A DNA stretch of 64,000 nt, taken from assembly GCA_011037195.1 (NCBI GenBank), contig JAAEAF010006131.1, forward strand, positions 1-64,000, read 5' to 3'. Position 1 is the first letter of the stretch, and each line of letters starts with the position of its first letter. Below the pieces are notes generated by a model. The model was given only the letters and a program-made list of their open reading frames with translations, was not told where the DNA came from and did no database searches. This stretch comes from Triatoma infestans. Lineage: Eukaryota; Arthropoda; Insecta; Hemiptera; Reduviidae. The position numbers and the translations under genes were made by a program. Of this stretch, positions 33,290-64,000 are shown piece by piece.

Positions 33290-36200
33290 TGACTGCCATG
33301 CTTCAGAATAAATTAGATGAGAGTAGATTATATGTCACTTAAGGAGGAGGATCCAGGCCCTGCTGATACGTCTCCAAGAGATCTTTTGCAATATAAAACC
33401 ACAAGAAAAGCCTGGGACCTGCATGATTCAGTCCTTCGCCTGTAATAAGATAAGTCATGCAAACCTTAGGATGATGTGAATTTCAGTACAAAACATACTT
33501 GTTTTTTATTAGGTGAGCGCAGATATGTGACGAGCCTCAAAAAAAAAAATCTACATGGCTCTCGAGCATGATTACGAAAAGATATTATTCTAGAGGCAAG
33601 CGACAGCACTTGTCCATTTACAATAATACAAATGCTGCTTATTCAACCAACTTTCTTTTAAACAGAATTAGTAAAAAAATAATTAAGAGCTTGCAAAAAC
33701 TACTTTAATTCTCACTTAATGATTCTAGGAGATTAAAATTTCATTAATCACTAGTAAGGGATTCATCCTAAGTAAATGTACAACAATTAGGCGACATGGT
33801 AGTAGGCGGAGTAGATTAGATGTCAGTTCAGGAGTGGGACCCGGAGTTGTAACTTGAGAGACTAAACACAGAATTTTCGGAGGAAAAAGAGAAATGATTA
33901 GTCAAACTGACCTACTTCGTTTCACATCTAGGGCATACTCCATTTTGCTTCAGTAGTACGACCCGGGGAGTCATTGTTGGATTTATGTCCTTTTGCTGCT
34001 GGATCTTGATCAGATACTTATACTTTTTTATTTACATAATATGATTCAAGTATAAAAAAAGGTTTTATTATCTTCTGAAAGCTAAAATTTTTGTCATTGT
34101 ATGCCTCATAAACTCCCATCCAAAAGATATTCGACAATTCAGTGGACATTACACAACTGTCTAATAAACAGATCATCCTGTTTTTAGCGACATTATTGCA
34201 CGAACTCTTAAGCTTATTTATTCTCTGGAAAAGAAAGATATATTAATTAATAAATAGGTAAAAAATCAAGTATAACAATAAAATTATTTTTTATTTTTCG
34301 AGTCATATTATCTAACAACTATCATTTTAAAATTTAATTATGTTATTCTTAAAATTTAATAAATATTTTTTTTTAATTAAAATACTTTTCCAATAATTTT
34401 TTTAATTTTTCAGGAAAAGATATTTTTGTAAATTCCAGAATACAGTTGCTCAATTTTTTTTTTCCTTTTTTTCATTTTGGTACTTCTATTGGGTGAGGAG
34501 GCATTATTTACACAAAAATGTTTTCAAAGATTTTTTTCTGTTTTTCTCAACACTTTTTTTTTTTTAATAAAAAAAGTCTAATATTATTAATAGTGAGAAA
34601 AAAGAAGTATTGTACAAGTATTATTGTGTCAAGTATTCATTCATTTATTTATTATTTTAATCTTTAGAGAAAATAAAGAAAAACAAAAAATAAATAGTTA
34701 AATCATTAAATAATTAGTAGGTACTATTAAAAATTGGAAAAATGGAATTTCTTTATATACACATAAATTTCTGAATCGATAATCCTTTTGTTTATATATA
34801 TATATATTTACCACTTATATTATTTCACCTCAAATTTTTAACTTTTTTTAAAATAAAACAGTAAAGGAAAAACAAAGTTACAATTCTTTTTCACTTCATT
34901 ATACACACCATATACAAAAGCTGCAAATGAAAAACACAATGAACAAAATAATAAAAACTAAAAATAAAAGCATTTATTGTATTTAGTTTGGATAATGCCA
35001 TTAAATCTTCAAATATATATTTTATATATATATTTATAATTATGTACAACAGATACTGTTGATACACTACTACTCATGAAATAATCATATACATAATATT
35101 TATAATTTAAATTTAGTTTTACTTTTTGGTCGTCCGTCTCTGGCAATTTACTTCAACATCTTATTTTACACACTATTCAAGGTTTTCACCACGTGTGTGC
35201 ATACCATTTACTTTTCTTTTTTATTTAAAAAAAAAAATCGATTTTCTTTCAATATTAATATCATTATATATATGTCATTTGTGAAAAACTACACACTCAT
35301 TAGAAGATATTTTTTTTAAAGGGCCTACTCAAAAATTGTATTTTTATATTTACGTATAAAATATTAAAAGAAATATACAATTGATATATTTTTTTTTAAA
35401 GTAGGTATATTTCTTTTATATTTATAATAGTTAAATAGCTGGCCATATCGCCATTACCAGCTAAACATTATACTTTAACCAGTAAATAACCTACTCAAAG
35501 TTCACCTTACGAATTTAAAAAAACTTTTTTTTTCATATATATTTTTGTTCTTTTTATCTTCACTTATTATGTAAACATATATTAACTATTGAAATAGTAA
35601 GTTGCATCACAATTTTTGTTTATTGTTTTTCGTGAGCTCTTTTTTGTTTTCGTTTTTTTTCTCCAATGTATATCATATTTGTAAGGATAACAATTTAAAA
35701 TAAAGTTTGAACCGTATTGTTTTTAAACACAAAAATGAATTCTGTTTGATTTATTATAGATATTTAAAAATAAAAACTAGTTAAATAGGCCTACATGTGC
35801 ATCTTTGTTTTTAAGTTCTCCTTTTAGTGCATAAAGTAAAACAAAAGCTATTTTAATGAATTCATCTGCCTCAAATAAAAAAAAAGAACAATATAAAAAA
35901 AAAAAAGGAAATAAAGTTTTTTTTATTTATGATATATATTATTAAAATTTGAATAGCTAACTTTAAACAGGTGATAATTTATTTCAGTCAATATTTATTA
36001 ATTATTATGATTATTACTACAGTATAATTAGTGAGAAGTAAATAAAGGTTCTTTTGTTTGATTTTAAAATTTTGACAGTTGCATTTTTATGTTAGACTTT
36101 ATCTGGAGAGAAAGATAAAACGTAGGAAAATCAGAACGATACACACAGACATCCTATTATTTATTTTTTACTTACCTATAAACCTGTTTTTTAGCATAAT

Positions 36201-39175
36201 TGAGAAAACTGAAAAAAAAAAATAGGAAATTTTATTATAATTTGGTAAAGTAAAAAAACAAGTAAGAACATGTTAGTATTACTTATATTTTCCAAAAAAA
36301 GAAAAAGTCAGTTATTATACTCCAGTATAATTTGCATAACTATACAAAAACTCTACATAAAAACTATCAAATTGGAATTGATTATTGGATTTATAGGTAA
36401 ATTTATTAACTAGGTAAAAGATTTTTGTAGTTATATCAGCAGACCGTTTTTATTATTTCGTTGATAAAGTATTTAAAAATGGAGATACTTTTTTTTATGG
36501 AAATCCAAATTAATATTAATATGCAATATGAACATGCAATAAATTAAGCTAAAGATTTCTGAATTTATAGTGTAGTAGCGTGCACGAAAAAATTATAAAC
36601 TATCAGCATTTTTTCCCCGTTAATATTTTCCGAAAAATTGTATATCCGAAGAATTCAACATAAACGTAAAACTTTTAAAAATTTCCAGTGCAGTTAAAAG
36701 TAAAATCAATTAATATCGAAAATGGAAAGCAAAAAATTATAAAAATCAAAGTGACGAATAGATTTTCCTATGTTTACTTATATTCTTAATAAGAAACATC
36801 AGACAACACAAAAGTATACATAAGTTACTTATCTTTTTTGTGATTAACTTACTTTCATAAGTTTGTCCATTTTTATTTAATTTCCTTTGAGTGTTAATAT
36901 ACTTAATAATTTTTTTGGATATCACAAAAATGGTTCCAAGTATTATCGGATTGGTTGCATTTTTGTATTACAAGAAAGAAAATTTTAAAAATTGTCTTCC
37001 ATTAGTAAAGTGAATCTGATTCTTTTTTTTTTTTTACTTTAAAAGATTTATTTTTTTTAAGATTAGTTTCATAAAACAGTGCATAGAGTAATTAATATTA
37101 ATACATTTTATTTTTATTAATGTTTTATTTATACACAATAAATATTTTTTAATTCGTGTAACTCATTGTAAAAGTGAATGTTTTATTTTATTTATTTTTT
37201 TAATTACACTATTTTGTACATTATTATAAAAACTAATAGTTTATTATTTATTTTTTTTAACTTTTGCACACAATCCCCAAAAAAAATTCAAAATAAAGAG
37301 AAAAATCTAAAGCAAAACATTAATTCCCCCAAAGGAAATTGTGTTAACTTTTTTTTATATATATATATACTTACTAATATGACATTTATTACTAACTTTC
37401 GAGATAAAACTCTTTGCGAAAAAAAAAACATCGAAAACGGAAATGGATGTTGTAAAGAAAATTTGAAGAAATATGAAAAATTATGATGGGCGGACGGGGG
37501 AGATATGTTTAAATTATTTAATGTTCCTTTTTTTTTAAGATAATGCAGTAAAATATTCCAAAAAGATAAAAAATAGGGGTGATCTTCTTTTGTATGTTAA
37601 TATATATGTATCTGCGTGTACACAACTTAACCTCCATATAAATATTACATTAAAAATTGTTTTTTGAATGTTGAAAGGAAAAAAAAAAAAAAGGAAATCA
37701 CACAACATAGATAATATTAATTATATACAAAAAATTATGTACACTCATATACATATAGATTTTTTTATTATACCTTCTAAGCATATTATGTTTTTTAATT
37801 TTTTTTTTATTTTGTTTCCTTTTCTTTTACTAGGATCATATATTTTTCTAATAATTATTCCGTGCTAAAAAATAATTTGTTATAATAATAATGTAACTTA
37901 AGAAACAATGCCAGTTTTCATATTGAATTTTCTCTTCTGTTATGTATTTTTTTGTTTGTTTGTTTAAATATATATTCAATATTTATCATTAAGCCGTTAA
38001 TTTATATCACACTGAGAAAGTTAGACTTTTAACATTCTAAAAGCGATCTTTATTTATTTATTTTTATTTTTTTTTTTAATTTTACACATAAAAATTACAA
38101 TCTAAGCTTACAGTTTACTTCTATAAAAAAAAAAAAATATTAATAATAATATAATAATAAAATAAAAGACTACAGTTTATTTAATTATTCCTCAGTTTTC
38201 AAAGTGCGTGAGTTTCATTTGAGTGATAGAATTTCCACTGGATTTTTAAAACATCTTTATTTCATTGCAAGCAGCATTTTGGAGTTATTTTTAATAGTCT
38301 TCAATTTATTCTTTATGTTGCTCTTTTAATTGTACTTTATTGCGGTTATGTTTCTATCACATAAAAATGGCCGTGAGGACGGAAGAAAAATTAAATAATC
38401 TATAGCACCTACTTTTCGTTTTTTTGCTTTTTTTTTTTTGTTGTTTATTTATGTAATGATTTTTTCTCAATTTGAAATAGCTCTCTGAAAATTGTGATTA
38501 GCCAAAATGTACGTAAAAATTCATGGGCTTACAAAAAGTAACTATTAACAAATTCTCCAAACAACCGCCAAAAAAAGTATCATGCCTTCGCCATTAAATA
38601 TTAAATCTTTTCCATTTGAACGGCTAAAATATTTTTTTTTTAAAACTAATTCATGAATATTGTAGTTATTTTTTTTATATAAAAAAAAAGAGTTACATCT
38701 TAAGATGCATAGTATAATACAATTAAAATAATAAAACATAAAAATGAAATGTGTTTTTATAATTTCCAGTGTTTTTCTTTTTTTTTCTCCAGTACACCCA
38801 ATCACAATTCTATAAATAATATTGGTTTTATATTGTGAAACAATAAAAAATCAATAAATTTCTTATTACTTTACAATTTTTTTTTCCTTTTATAACGAGG
38901 TTTTTTTTTTTAGAAGAAAAGCAAAGGATGTGTAATGGGCTGTACAATAATGCTGCATATTATAGAAACGCAGTTTATTTATTTTTTATTTGTTTTTAGA
39001 TTTAAATTTGCTTCGTTCCATCAAACGTTGATGTTCTCGTGGAGTGGATTTACAATGTTCGTTCAACTACCTGCACATAAAACGTATTTGATTAAGTTAG
39101 ACATATCATTTCAGTACAAACAAGAAAACTTTTCTAAATTGAATGAAACCTTCAAATTATAAAAACTAAACTAAA
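33290..39175. other. Very AT-rich block, no gene seen
   Basis: Long A and T runs, TA repeats (for example 34796-34807) and almost no GC. The open frames at 37178-37486 and 37668-37868 are Asn/Lys/Ile/Phe-rich and follow from base composition. At 33310-33400 and 33815-33870 there is a loose pair of similar stretches (GAGTAGATTA.ATGTCA.TT). No repeat family other than those is recognised between 34 and 39 kb. Confidence 0.5.
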
Positions 39176-39179
39176 AATT

Positions 39180-40262
39180 GCAGAAAAATTGCTCCCTTTT
39201 ACCAGAAAGATATTTCACATATCACTTCTATTCCACTTGTTCTATTAATTACTAAATGATCTCTATATTTATGAATCATTTGGTCAAAGAATGTTAGCAA
39301 ATGATTATCAACAGAAAAAAATCCACTAACTCGGATAATTTTTCCGCTAATTTTGTGTTCACATGCTAATATACATTCCTTCTGTATATCGAATAGAAAC
39401 TTTGCAAGAATTCCAAAAAATCTATTCAAAATCCGAAAAAAATATGGCACAGCAAAATTTAGTTATTTTTCATTATATAGTCGGGCTGGCAATAAAAAAA
39501 AAATTGGTAGGGATTGTACTTATATACCTGAATGGACTAGTATGGGGAACGCCCTCTATTAAAACCAACAAATTTTGTGCAGTTTAAATTTAAATGTAAA
39601 CTAACAAACCTCTCTAAAATCAATTTTTCGGAAGAATGTGTCAAATAAAAGTGATAGGTTTTTTTCTATCTGTGCAGTTCCAAGTTTAAAGAAAACCGGT
39701 GTAGCCGTTTTCGATAAAATTCCAAATCTTTAAACCTATTCTGTAAAGACTACTTCCAATTAACTGATTTTCTTCAAATTTGCAATTCTAGTAATACTTT
39801 AAATGTAATGTATATTAATATTATGTTAAAACCATCTTCATTATACTGAAGTACTTTAGAGGAAAGCTTAATGCTACCAATCATTTTTCAATCTCGGTCA
39901 AACATCAAATAAAAATGATATTATATGTATATGTAGATAGTATAGGAAGTTTAAAGAAAATCATTAGAGCAATTTCCGAGAAAATCACGAAATACTGGGG
40001 AAAAAAAATTCTGTAAAGTCGGACTTCCGGGAGATGGAATTTGCTCAAAACCTTTGTGTCAGATACATACCTAATCGGAATACTAAGTTTGAGTTTCCTG
40101 CGACTTTTCTTTTTTGTGAAAGTTTGTTAGCACAAAGACCATTCGCTAAAAATATTATTTTCGTACTCAGCGGACTTCAAAATATTCATTTCCAGTGAAA
40201 ACTCAATTTCGAAAATATGACACGATCGCAATACTTTCTCTTTACCAGGAGTAAGAGAAAGT
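39180..40262 (+). repeat. ACTTTCTC-family repeat, 3' end intact
   Basis: Carries the family sequence through TGTGTCAAATAAAAGTGATAGG, TTTAGAGGAAAGCTTAATGC, GTCGGACTTCCGGGAGATGG and ATTTCCAGTGAAAACTCAAT to CCAGGAGTAAGAGAAAGT at 40262. The left end is not clear. The 39480-39600 part pairs with 25337-25500. Confidence 0.6.
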
Positions 40263-40269
40263 TAAAATA

Positions 40270-43200
40270 AATATTCTTTAGATAAGTTAAGTTTTAGTTC
40301 TGAATTGTTAAAGCATCTCCATAACATGATAGTAGTTACACTAATTGATCTGAGTTTTATCAATCATAATGCTTCGTATCATCGATACTAAACGGTTTCG
40401 TATTTTCCTCCATGAAGTGGGTAGATGGGGGTGATTTTACAATCAGTCAGTATGGTGTGTGGTAGAACCTTTGTAAGTGGTATTCAACGTCTCTACACAA
40501 ACTTAATGAACCAGACTCAGACGATGGAGAAAAATCCAAGAAACCAATTAGAATTCGTCAGCTTCGTCATTAAATACGACTTTTTATTTTTATTTTTTTT
40601 ATTTCAATGAGTTTAAAGTACGTTTTTCGAAGAAGACAAAAAAAACGAGCATAATTTGTGAAATATTGACATAAGTGATAAAATCTCAGCCATTTTCCAG
40701 CATTGCAGAGCCAACCACATATTCAACTAGCACCAGTTTAAAACTTACCATAATTGTAACTAATCTGTACGTTGTTGTATTATTAGAATGTTTTATTTTT
40801 TCATTGCTCACCCACGTTCTCAAGATATTCACAGTATATACAAGATACAGACTGGTTGAAATCTGAAATTGCGCAACCTGACCGGCTGTTGTGAAATTAT
40901 CACCATTTTAAAAAGCTATGATCACGGTAGCTATATCACACTTCTTATAAAACGCTTACTATAAACTTTTATTACCTCCCCTGTATGTTCAGGATATTTT
41001 TGTTCAATGTGTTTCTTTAAACTGACCGTCAACATTTCTACGATCAAAAGCTCCTGAAGAACCCGATAGTAATCATTAAAGAGAAAATGAAGCAAACTGT
41101 GACATAGGTAAATGTATACAATATTACCACTTGTTGAAGAGCTTTACTATAATGTATTATGAATATTTCATCGTGTCTTATCGAATAGTTATCATTTTAT
41201 ACGTATTAATTAGTTACAGCTGACTTCCGCCGCCATCTATATGAAAAGCACTGCAAAAATCTGAGTCAGAGACAGAGATTGAGAGGATGTCTTTCATTAT
41301 TCAAGAATACTTGTTACTACCAGCTCTCTCTTTCTCAACTCAATTAACAAAGCACATGGCCAGGCGTAAAGTCTTAATCTATACAAATCCCGCGCCATAC
41401 TACATGTATAATCCACATTTTTGAGCTTCAAAAAGATACCCGAGAATTTTGTTTAGAATTCTTAGAGGACTGCTTCAATTACAAAAAACGAAGCAAAGTC
41501 CCGAGAATTAATGACAATGATCAATTCCCAATCCCACCTACAAAAAAAAAGAAAAGTAAACACATTATATACCCTGGTGTGGTGGGCAAACGCTCGAAAC
41601 CGGTCGATGACCACAAAATGAAGCAGGCTACCACGGAAAATGTCTCTGATACATTATATACCACTTTGAGTCGAATATTTGGAGTTAAACAAACAGAAAA
41701 AGAAATAATTTCTTTCTTATTATTACTAATATTAAAACTTTATGTATGAAAGATATTGGATGGTGGCTATATGGGCTAGCTGTGTAATTATAAATATATT
41801 AGCATTAAAAGTATTAATCAAATTTTGAAGTATTGTTAACGTTAATTTGCTATGGTATTTAAAACGCCATTTCAATACTCACTCAAAAAAAAAAAATTCT
41901 TCAAATTTCCAGCATAATGGAATTTACTTTCTAATTTATAGGTTATATAATTTTAATAAACTTAATAAAAAAGAAAGAAAATAAATGACTTAATGCCTTT
42001 AATTAGGATCAAGAATGAAAAATAATAACAAAATTATATTCACTATAAAAAAAGATCTCTATTTTGTTTATATCATAATTTAATTAGAATTTTTTCTTTT
42101 TAAATCTACAAAATGATCTTACTCAATATTTTATTATTAACGCTTCCAAATATTCTAAAACATATTTTTATTTGTAGTGATTTATTTATTTATTTTTTTT
42201 AATAATGTTTCGACTTGAGTACTATGAAAAATTATATTATGCCTCATTATGTTTAGAATTAGAAATATATATATATAATAATTTCTTTTTAATAAAAAGT
42301 CTAATATAACAACTTCTACGTGGTGGATTTTCGAAAAGAAGAAAAAAATAATCTTATCTCTTGTTTACTCATTATTCCACCGAAATCCAAAGGGGGCTCA
42401 TCTTTGGAATTTGGCCAAAGGGTACTTTTTCAATAAAGGTAATCTGTAAATAAAAAAATAAAAAGTAAAAAGTAAAATGTTAAAGAAATTATTTTTTTTT
42501 AATAGCACAATATACCCAATGTTGATTAAAATAGTATAAATTAGAAAATAATAAATATTCTTAAAAGAAGAAATATAAATGGGTTACAAAATAAAAAAGA
42601 AAAGTTGATTACTTTCTGAAGCAATCCTTTGAGAAAAAAAAAACCACTTTTGTCTTTTATTTAATATTTATCATAAAAATAACCAACTTACCTTTATCTT
42701 GTAAAAATGCAATAAAAGTAATCATAATGAATTATAAAATTATCATAGAGCTGAATGTAACAAACCAATAAATAATCAATTACAAAATGGAAAAGATGGC
42801 TTCAGAATGTCTATTTGTTTTTCTTTTTATGGCTGACTAGTTAGCTAATTAATATAAATAAAAAGAAGTGTCGCTGAGCCACGAGCACAAAACTACCACA
42901 AGTTAAAATGAAATAAACATAAATTAAATAATTATAAAGAAAAATAAAATAAAAAAACTGAAAAGAAAACAACCTATAATCTCTACCAGATCCAAGCGAA
43001 AGGCCAGTTTTTAATTTTGTTTTTATTTGTTAGTATTCATGAAATAGTATTATAACGAATATCTATCACTTTATTTTCTTTATAAATCTTACCAATAATT
43101 AGTTAAGAATAATAGAAGGATACCTCACATTTTAAATATAATAGTATCACTGGCTGAAAATAACAACGCGATATCTCCGCTGGAAAAAACTTCTAAAGTA

Positions 43201-46200
43201 CTTTTTTGTCGGAAATTTCCTTAAAACTTCAGTAAAGTCGAAAAACTTTGAAAATAATGTAATGCAAAAATCATCAGTTGAAAAGTATATTGTAATTTTG
43301 GTTGTAAACAATAGTTTATATAAACCTAAATAATGGTTTCTAAGAATAGTATTTTTAATGAAACAACAACAAAAGTTTCTTTTCGTATTCACTTAAATAG
43401 CACCTAGTTATTAACCCTATACTTTTGATCGATACTAAAATTTAAGCCTTTTCATAGTACTTGAATTGTAAGTAAGTAATATTTCAATCTCATATGTCGT
43501 AATGTGATTCCTTTTGATTTCCTGCCAGGCTGGGATCATAGCATTCGTCCAATATAAAAATATTATAAAAATAAAGACTTGTCATTGAAAATTTCAATCA
43601 CTGATTAATAAGGGGAAGGGGTAATATCTAAGTTACCTATCCAAAGATAATCAATAGGTGCTTTGTGAATGTAGTTTTTAGTAGGAATTAAAACTATTTC
43701 AGAAATATTATATAATACAAATACTATGTGGACAATTGTTCAGTCAGCAGTTCTTAACAGATAATTCAAAATCAGAGAACATGTAAGTTTTGTTGGTGAA
43801 AAACATATTTTCATGCCGGATTTTATATGTCTGTTGAATTTATATATATATATATTTATATACCTATGATCCGCCCCTCTGGCCTACTACCTACATTTTC
43901 TCAAGTGGTAAATACGCGAAACCAGTTAGGTCTGGAAAAAAGTAAAGTATGTAGTGAATATCTGCATTGCTGATCCAACGTCTATTATTTATATAATTTA
44001 AGACTCTCAGGATTTCAAAATTTCTGGTGACCCAAGTTCTGAGATGCTTTAAATTTGTGCACAAAATCTTTTGGTTAACACTAAAACTTACCCCACACAA
44101 CAGCATAAGTTCCCAAAGATAATATGCATAAGTACATCAGAACTCAACACCTAATTCAAAATATCCTCTGTTAAAAGATGACTGCATTTAATTCAATCAA
44201 TTCAAAATCTATTAAGAAATAACTAGTTAGAGAATTCAATAAATTATATTTCTTCTATGTTTCATTTAAAAAAAAATTCAATCAATCAAGTGATCCTTGA
44301 TTCAAAGTGATCCTGAATTTACTTCAGCAAGGAGGGGTTGCATTTCACGAATTATCTTTTTTAATAAAATAAAAGCGGTATTCAAATTACATAAAATCTC
44401 CATTTCATACGTTTGGGATAATTTCTTAATATCATATTTAGCAAAGGTGAATGTTGTGGACTTAAAAATTTCAAATTTTGCAATTTAACAGTGTAAGTAA
44501 AGTTATCGGTAACGTTATTTTATTTTACAACTATGTACCTGGCGTTAGTTTTTAAGATTATGACGAGAATAAGGACAAAATCCTGCTTAGCCTATTGGCT
44601 AACATTCTTACCTGTAATAGGAGCAATCGAGTTCGGGGTTGGAGGAGACTCAAAACAGTGTTGGGTAAAATTGGGAAGCTACAATTGGAACAAGGTCAAT
44701 TATTGTTCCTTGAACCACGATATGCTGACCATACATCCTCCACTAAAATCCGATTGTTCAAGATATTTGGAAAAAATTTCTTTATTCTCAATGGATTATT
44801 ATTTGACATAGCCGCTAAGAATAATATTGTTTTGGAGCGGGCTTGATTGTTTAACAACTACATAACTGAGGCACAATTTTCTCAGGATCCAGGCCAAATA
44901 AAAAAAAAATATAGTAATAATGTAGAGATTCATCCTAAATAAACTAATCCATAATTCCATCATTTTCAAAATTATCCATTATCCAAAGTTTGTATTATAG
45001 TAATGAAACAATAGCAAATAATAATCTGGAGAAGTTAATAAATATGCTCACGTCGCTTGAATAAGCTGAAATTAAAATTAAATCTCTACTAATCGACATG
45101 AAATAATCTCGGAACACAATAAAATATGCATTTACTTATTTAGATTTACTGAAAATAGATAAAGGATAGTAGAAAGGAAAGGAATGATTTTTTTTTTTCC
45201 ACAAGTACAAATAGGCATACATATTTTTGTAATCTATTATTTTCATCAGATTAAAATGCTACTGCGATATATTTCCAAAAATAAAGAACAAGAGGATATT
45301 TTATTGGGAAAAGAAAAGTCAAAATTATAAAAGATAATTATCAAAAATATTTAATTATTACCGAATAAAAATTTAGTAATTGGAAAATATTAAATGCTAA
45401 AAGAAAAATTAAATAAAAACATTAACCTCTCATCAGTATTCGTTAAAAAGTATATTATTTTTTTCATGCTTTAGGGTATTTTTTTTAATTTTCATGCTAA
45501 TTAAAAAAATTTCTAGACAACAAGTAGAAGAAGGTTTCTTTCTTCTAAAAAAAATGAAAGCATGATTACCAGTTATTTTAGTTTACCATGAGCAAAGGGT
45601 AATTTACTAATCATAATAGTAATAAAATAGAGTAACTACACACAACACTTCATGCAGAGACATAACAGCCATTGCAAAAATATTCTCGTGTTGCGGCATA
45701 CTGTTTTTAGAAAATTAAGAAGAAAATAATGTAAAAGCAAAATGTAAAAATTATTAAGAAAAGAAACAGGAAAGAAAAGCCTATAGTGTAAATGTATAGA
45801 TTATTTTTTTCTTTAAAAAAAGAACTGTTGATATTTTTAGATAAGTATGTAAATATATTATAAAGAAACTCATTATTTTCTGTTTTATTATATCTGAAGA
45901 AAGATCCTTGAAAATTGAAATTTTAAATATGATCTTTCTAATATCATTATTATTATTATCATCAAATAAACAGATCACGAATAGGCTGTAACTATACAAA
46001 AAGATTAAAATGTTTTTTAAATTGAAAAATTAAAGAGATAATTTCATCAATCAACTAAAACTCCGCACATTTGGGCAGAAATTTCTTTCTGGAAAAGTAA
46101 ATGAGTTTTAAAATTCATTACTTTAAAAAAAAGGGGGGTACAAAGTCTGGAAACTGCGGATAGGTTAATTATCATAAGATATGTTACGTTTATGACAAAC

Positions 46201-46482
46201 TACTTTCATGATTATTTTGTTTAATATGATATTAAAAATTTCAAACAAAAGTGTCTACGAGTTATCAACCCGTACAAATAATGCTTTTGATCTTTTAATT
46301 TAATTTCCATGTTTCATTTTAATTGAATTCCTTCAAAAAAGAGGGAAATCCATGCAAATTAATATATTATATTCACTAGAGAAACCTTTTTTTTTAAATA
46401 AAAATTATTTAGCTATATATTTTTTTTTAATCACTACGTAAACAAAAAAAAGTATTATTTAAAAATAGTTTTCAAAAAAAAA
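40270..46482. other. AT-rich DNA downstream of shaggy, possibly including its 3' UTR
   Basis: No protein-coding content recognised apart from the small hairpin copy at 41.6 kb. It lies immediately 3' of the shaggy stop codon on that gene's strand, so some part should be 3' UTR. No polyadenylation site can be chosen, because AT richness makes AATAAA-like strings frequent. The frames at 44533-44846 match nothing I know. Confidence 0.45.
41562..41662 (+). mobile_element. Hairpin retroposon, copy 4 (truncated)
   Basis: The 77-base insert 41574-41650 ends ...GGCTACCACGGAAAATGTCTCTGAT, the fixed end of the family. It is flanked by perfect 12-base repeats ACATTATATACC at 41562-41573 and 41651-41662. 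Its other end is short of the full arm, so it is 5'-truncated when GTCTCTGAT is taken as 3'. Confidence 0.75.
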
Positions 46483-63443
<16,961 letters not shown>

Positions 63444-63449
63444 CTGAAA

Positions 63450-64000
63450 TAATAATTTTCGTTTTCGTTAAATTACTTTATAATAAGTACAGTAAGTGGT
63501 ACAAAAAAGGGAGTTAAATATTTCTAAATTTAGATATAAAAAAGAGAGATCAATATTTCTTCAAAGGAACTTCAAGTATTGAAGTTTGGAGTCTGTACTC
63601 TTATCAAAACCACTGTTACATATGAACTATAACTATTATAACATCAAATGTGTAAAGATAGGATTAAAATATATGCATTAGAACAATCAAAAGAACTAAA
63701 TCCACTAAGACACTGAAACTTTCCGATTGTAAAAGTTTCAAATTTCTGTAACAAATGACCAGCACAGAAATAATGAAAGTCCTACTAAGAATGCTTTACG
63801 ATGTTGCATAAAAAATATATCTAATGACTTTGATTTGTTACTTCCTATCGATGAATCAATGATTACATTGGTATGAAAAACGCTTGGGTTTCCGAGTTGA
63901 GACCGCGTCAGTGATTTGCTAGAATCCAAAGTTGCGCCCATATTGCAATGAGTCTCTTCAGAGTCGTTACATCTTGAAAGCTAATGGAGCAATGAACCTT
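63450..64000. other. shaggy intron upstream of the hinge exon
   Basis: No further shaggy exon is recognisable. The preceding exon, expected to end with the family's L-H-C-N-I-V and YFFYSSG segments, is absent here, so the gene continues beyond the right edge. Confidence 0.6.

Noticed and set aside
37178..37868. Open frames of 66-102 codons rich in Phe, Ile, Asn and Lys
   Set aside because: Composition is that of random AT-rich DNA; no motif and no start or splice context.
44533..44846. Two overlapping plus-strand frames of 83-92 codons with mixed composition
   Set aside because: Less biased than the surroundings and perhaps a decayed transposon piece, but no recognisable motif supports a call.

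Overview
The window is strongly AT-rich, intron-bearing animal DNA and is best read as an insect nuclear genome. Pointers are a shaggy/GSK3-type kinase gene with canonical GT-AG introns, a mariner element, PIF/Harbinger elements, an R1/Jockey-type LINE, a Ty3/gypsy LTR retrotransposon and tRNA-derived SINEs. The order of insect cannot be fixed from the sequence alone.

Layout. 1-8 kb holds decayed retroelements: an R1-like LINE nested in a SINE, a second LINE 3' end, and a BED-finger (hAT-like) transposase remnant split by a hairpin element. 8.6-14.1 kb is one degenerate Ty3/gypsy element on the minus strand (Gag, protease, RT, RNase H, integrase with a missing catalytic core). 14.8-15.3 kb is a PIF/Harbinger element with TAA target duplication. 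16-18 kb and 26-28 kb carry LINE remnants, and 19.5-20.5 kb is a dead mariner. A single aldo-keto-reductase-like first coding exon lies at 21.5 kb. 34-46 kb is a very AT-rich block with hardly any recognisable content. From 46.5 kb to beyond the right edge lies the one clear host gene, shaggy (GSK3), on the minus strand. Five coding exons (111, 238, 194, 187 and 290 bp) join in frame to 339 residues running from the kinase hinge to the stop codon. Its 5' exons lie beyond 64 kb, and its introns are full of repeats.

Two repeat families stand out. (1) A short hairpin element occurs five times (7.4, 23.8, 27.6, 41.6 and 46.9 kb). The best copy has two 133-bp arms around a 27-nt loop. Every copy is flanked by a 12-18 bp direct repeat and shares one fixed end (GTCTCTGAT), while the opposite end varies. 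Two copies interrupt readable transposon coding frames, and removing the insert plus one direct repeat makes those frames continuous. This looks like a SINE-like, target-primed fold-back retroposon, and it is the best candidate here for something undescribed. (2) A non-coding family of about 0.7-1.0 kb has inverted ACTTTCTCTTACTCC ends and varies in length by a tandem internal module of about 0.29 kb. It has at least eight copies or fragments.

Annotation was by eye. Repeat limits are approximate unless a target duplication or splice site fixes them.
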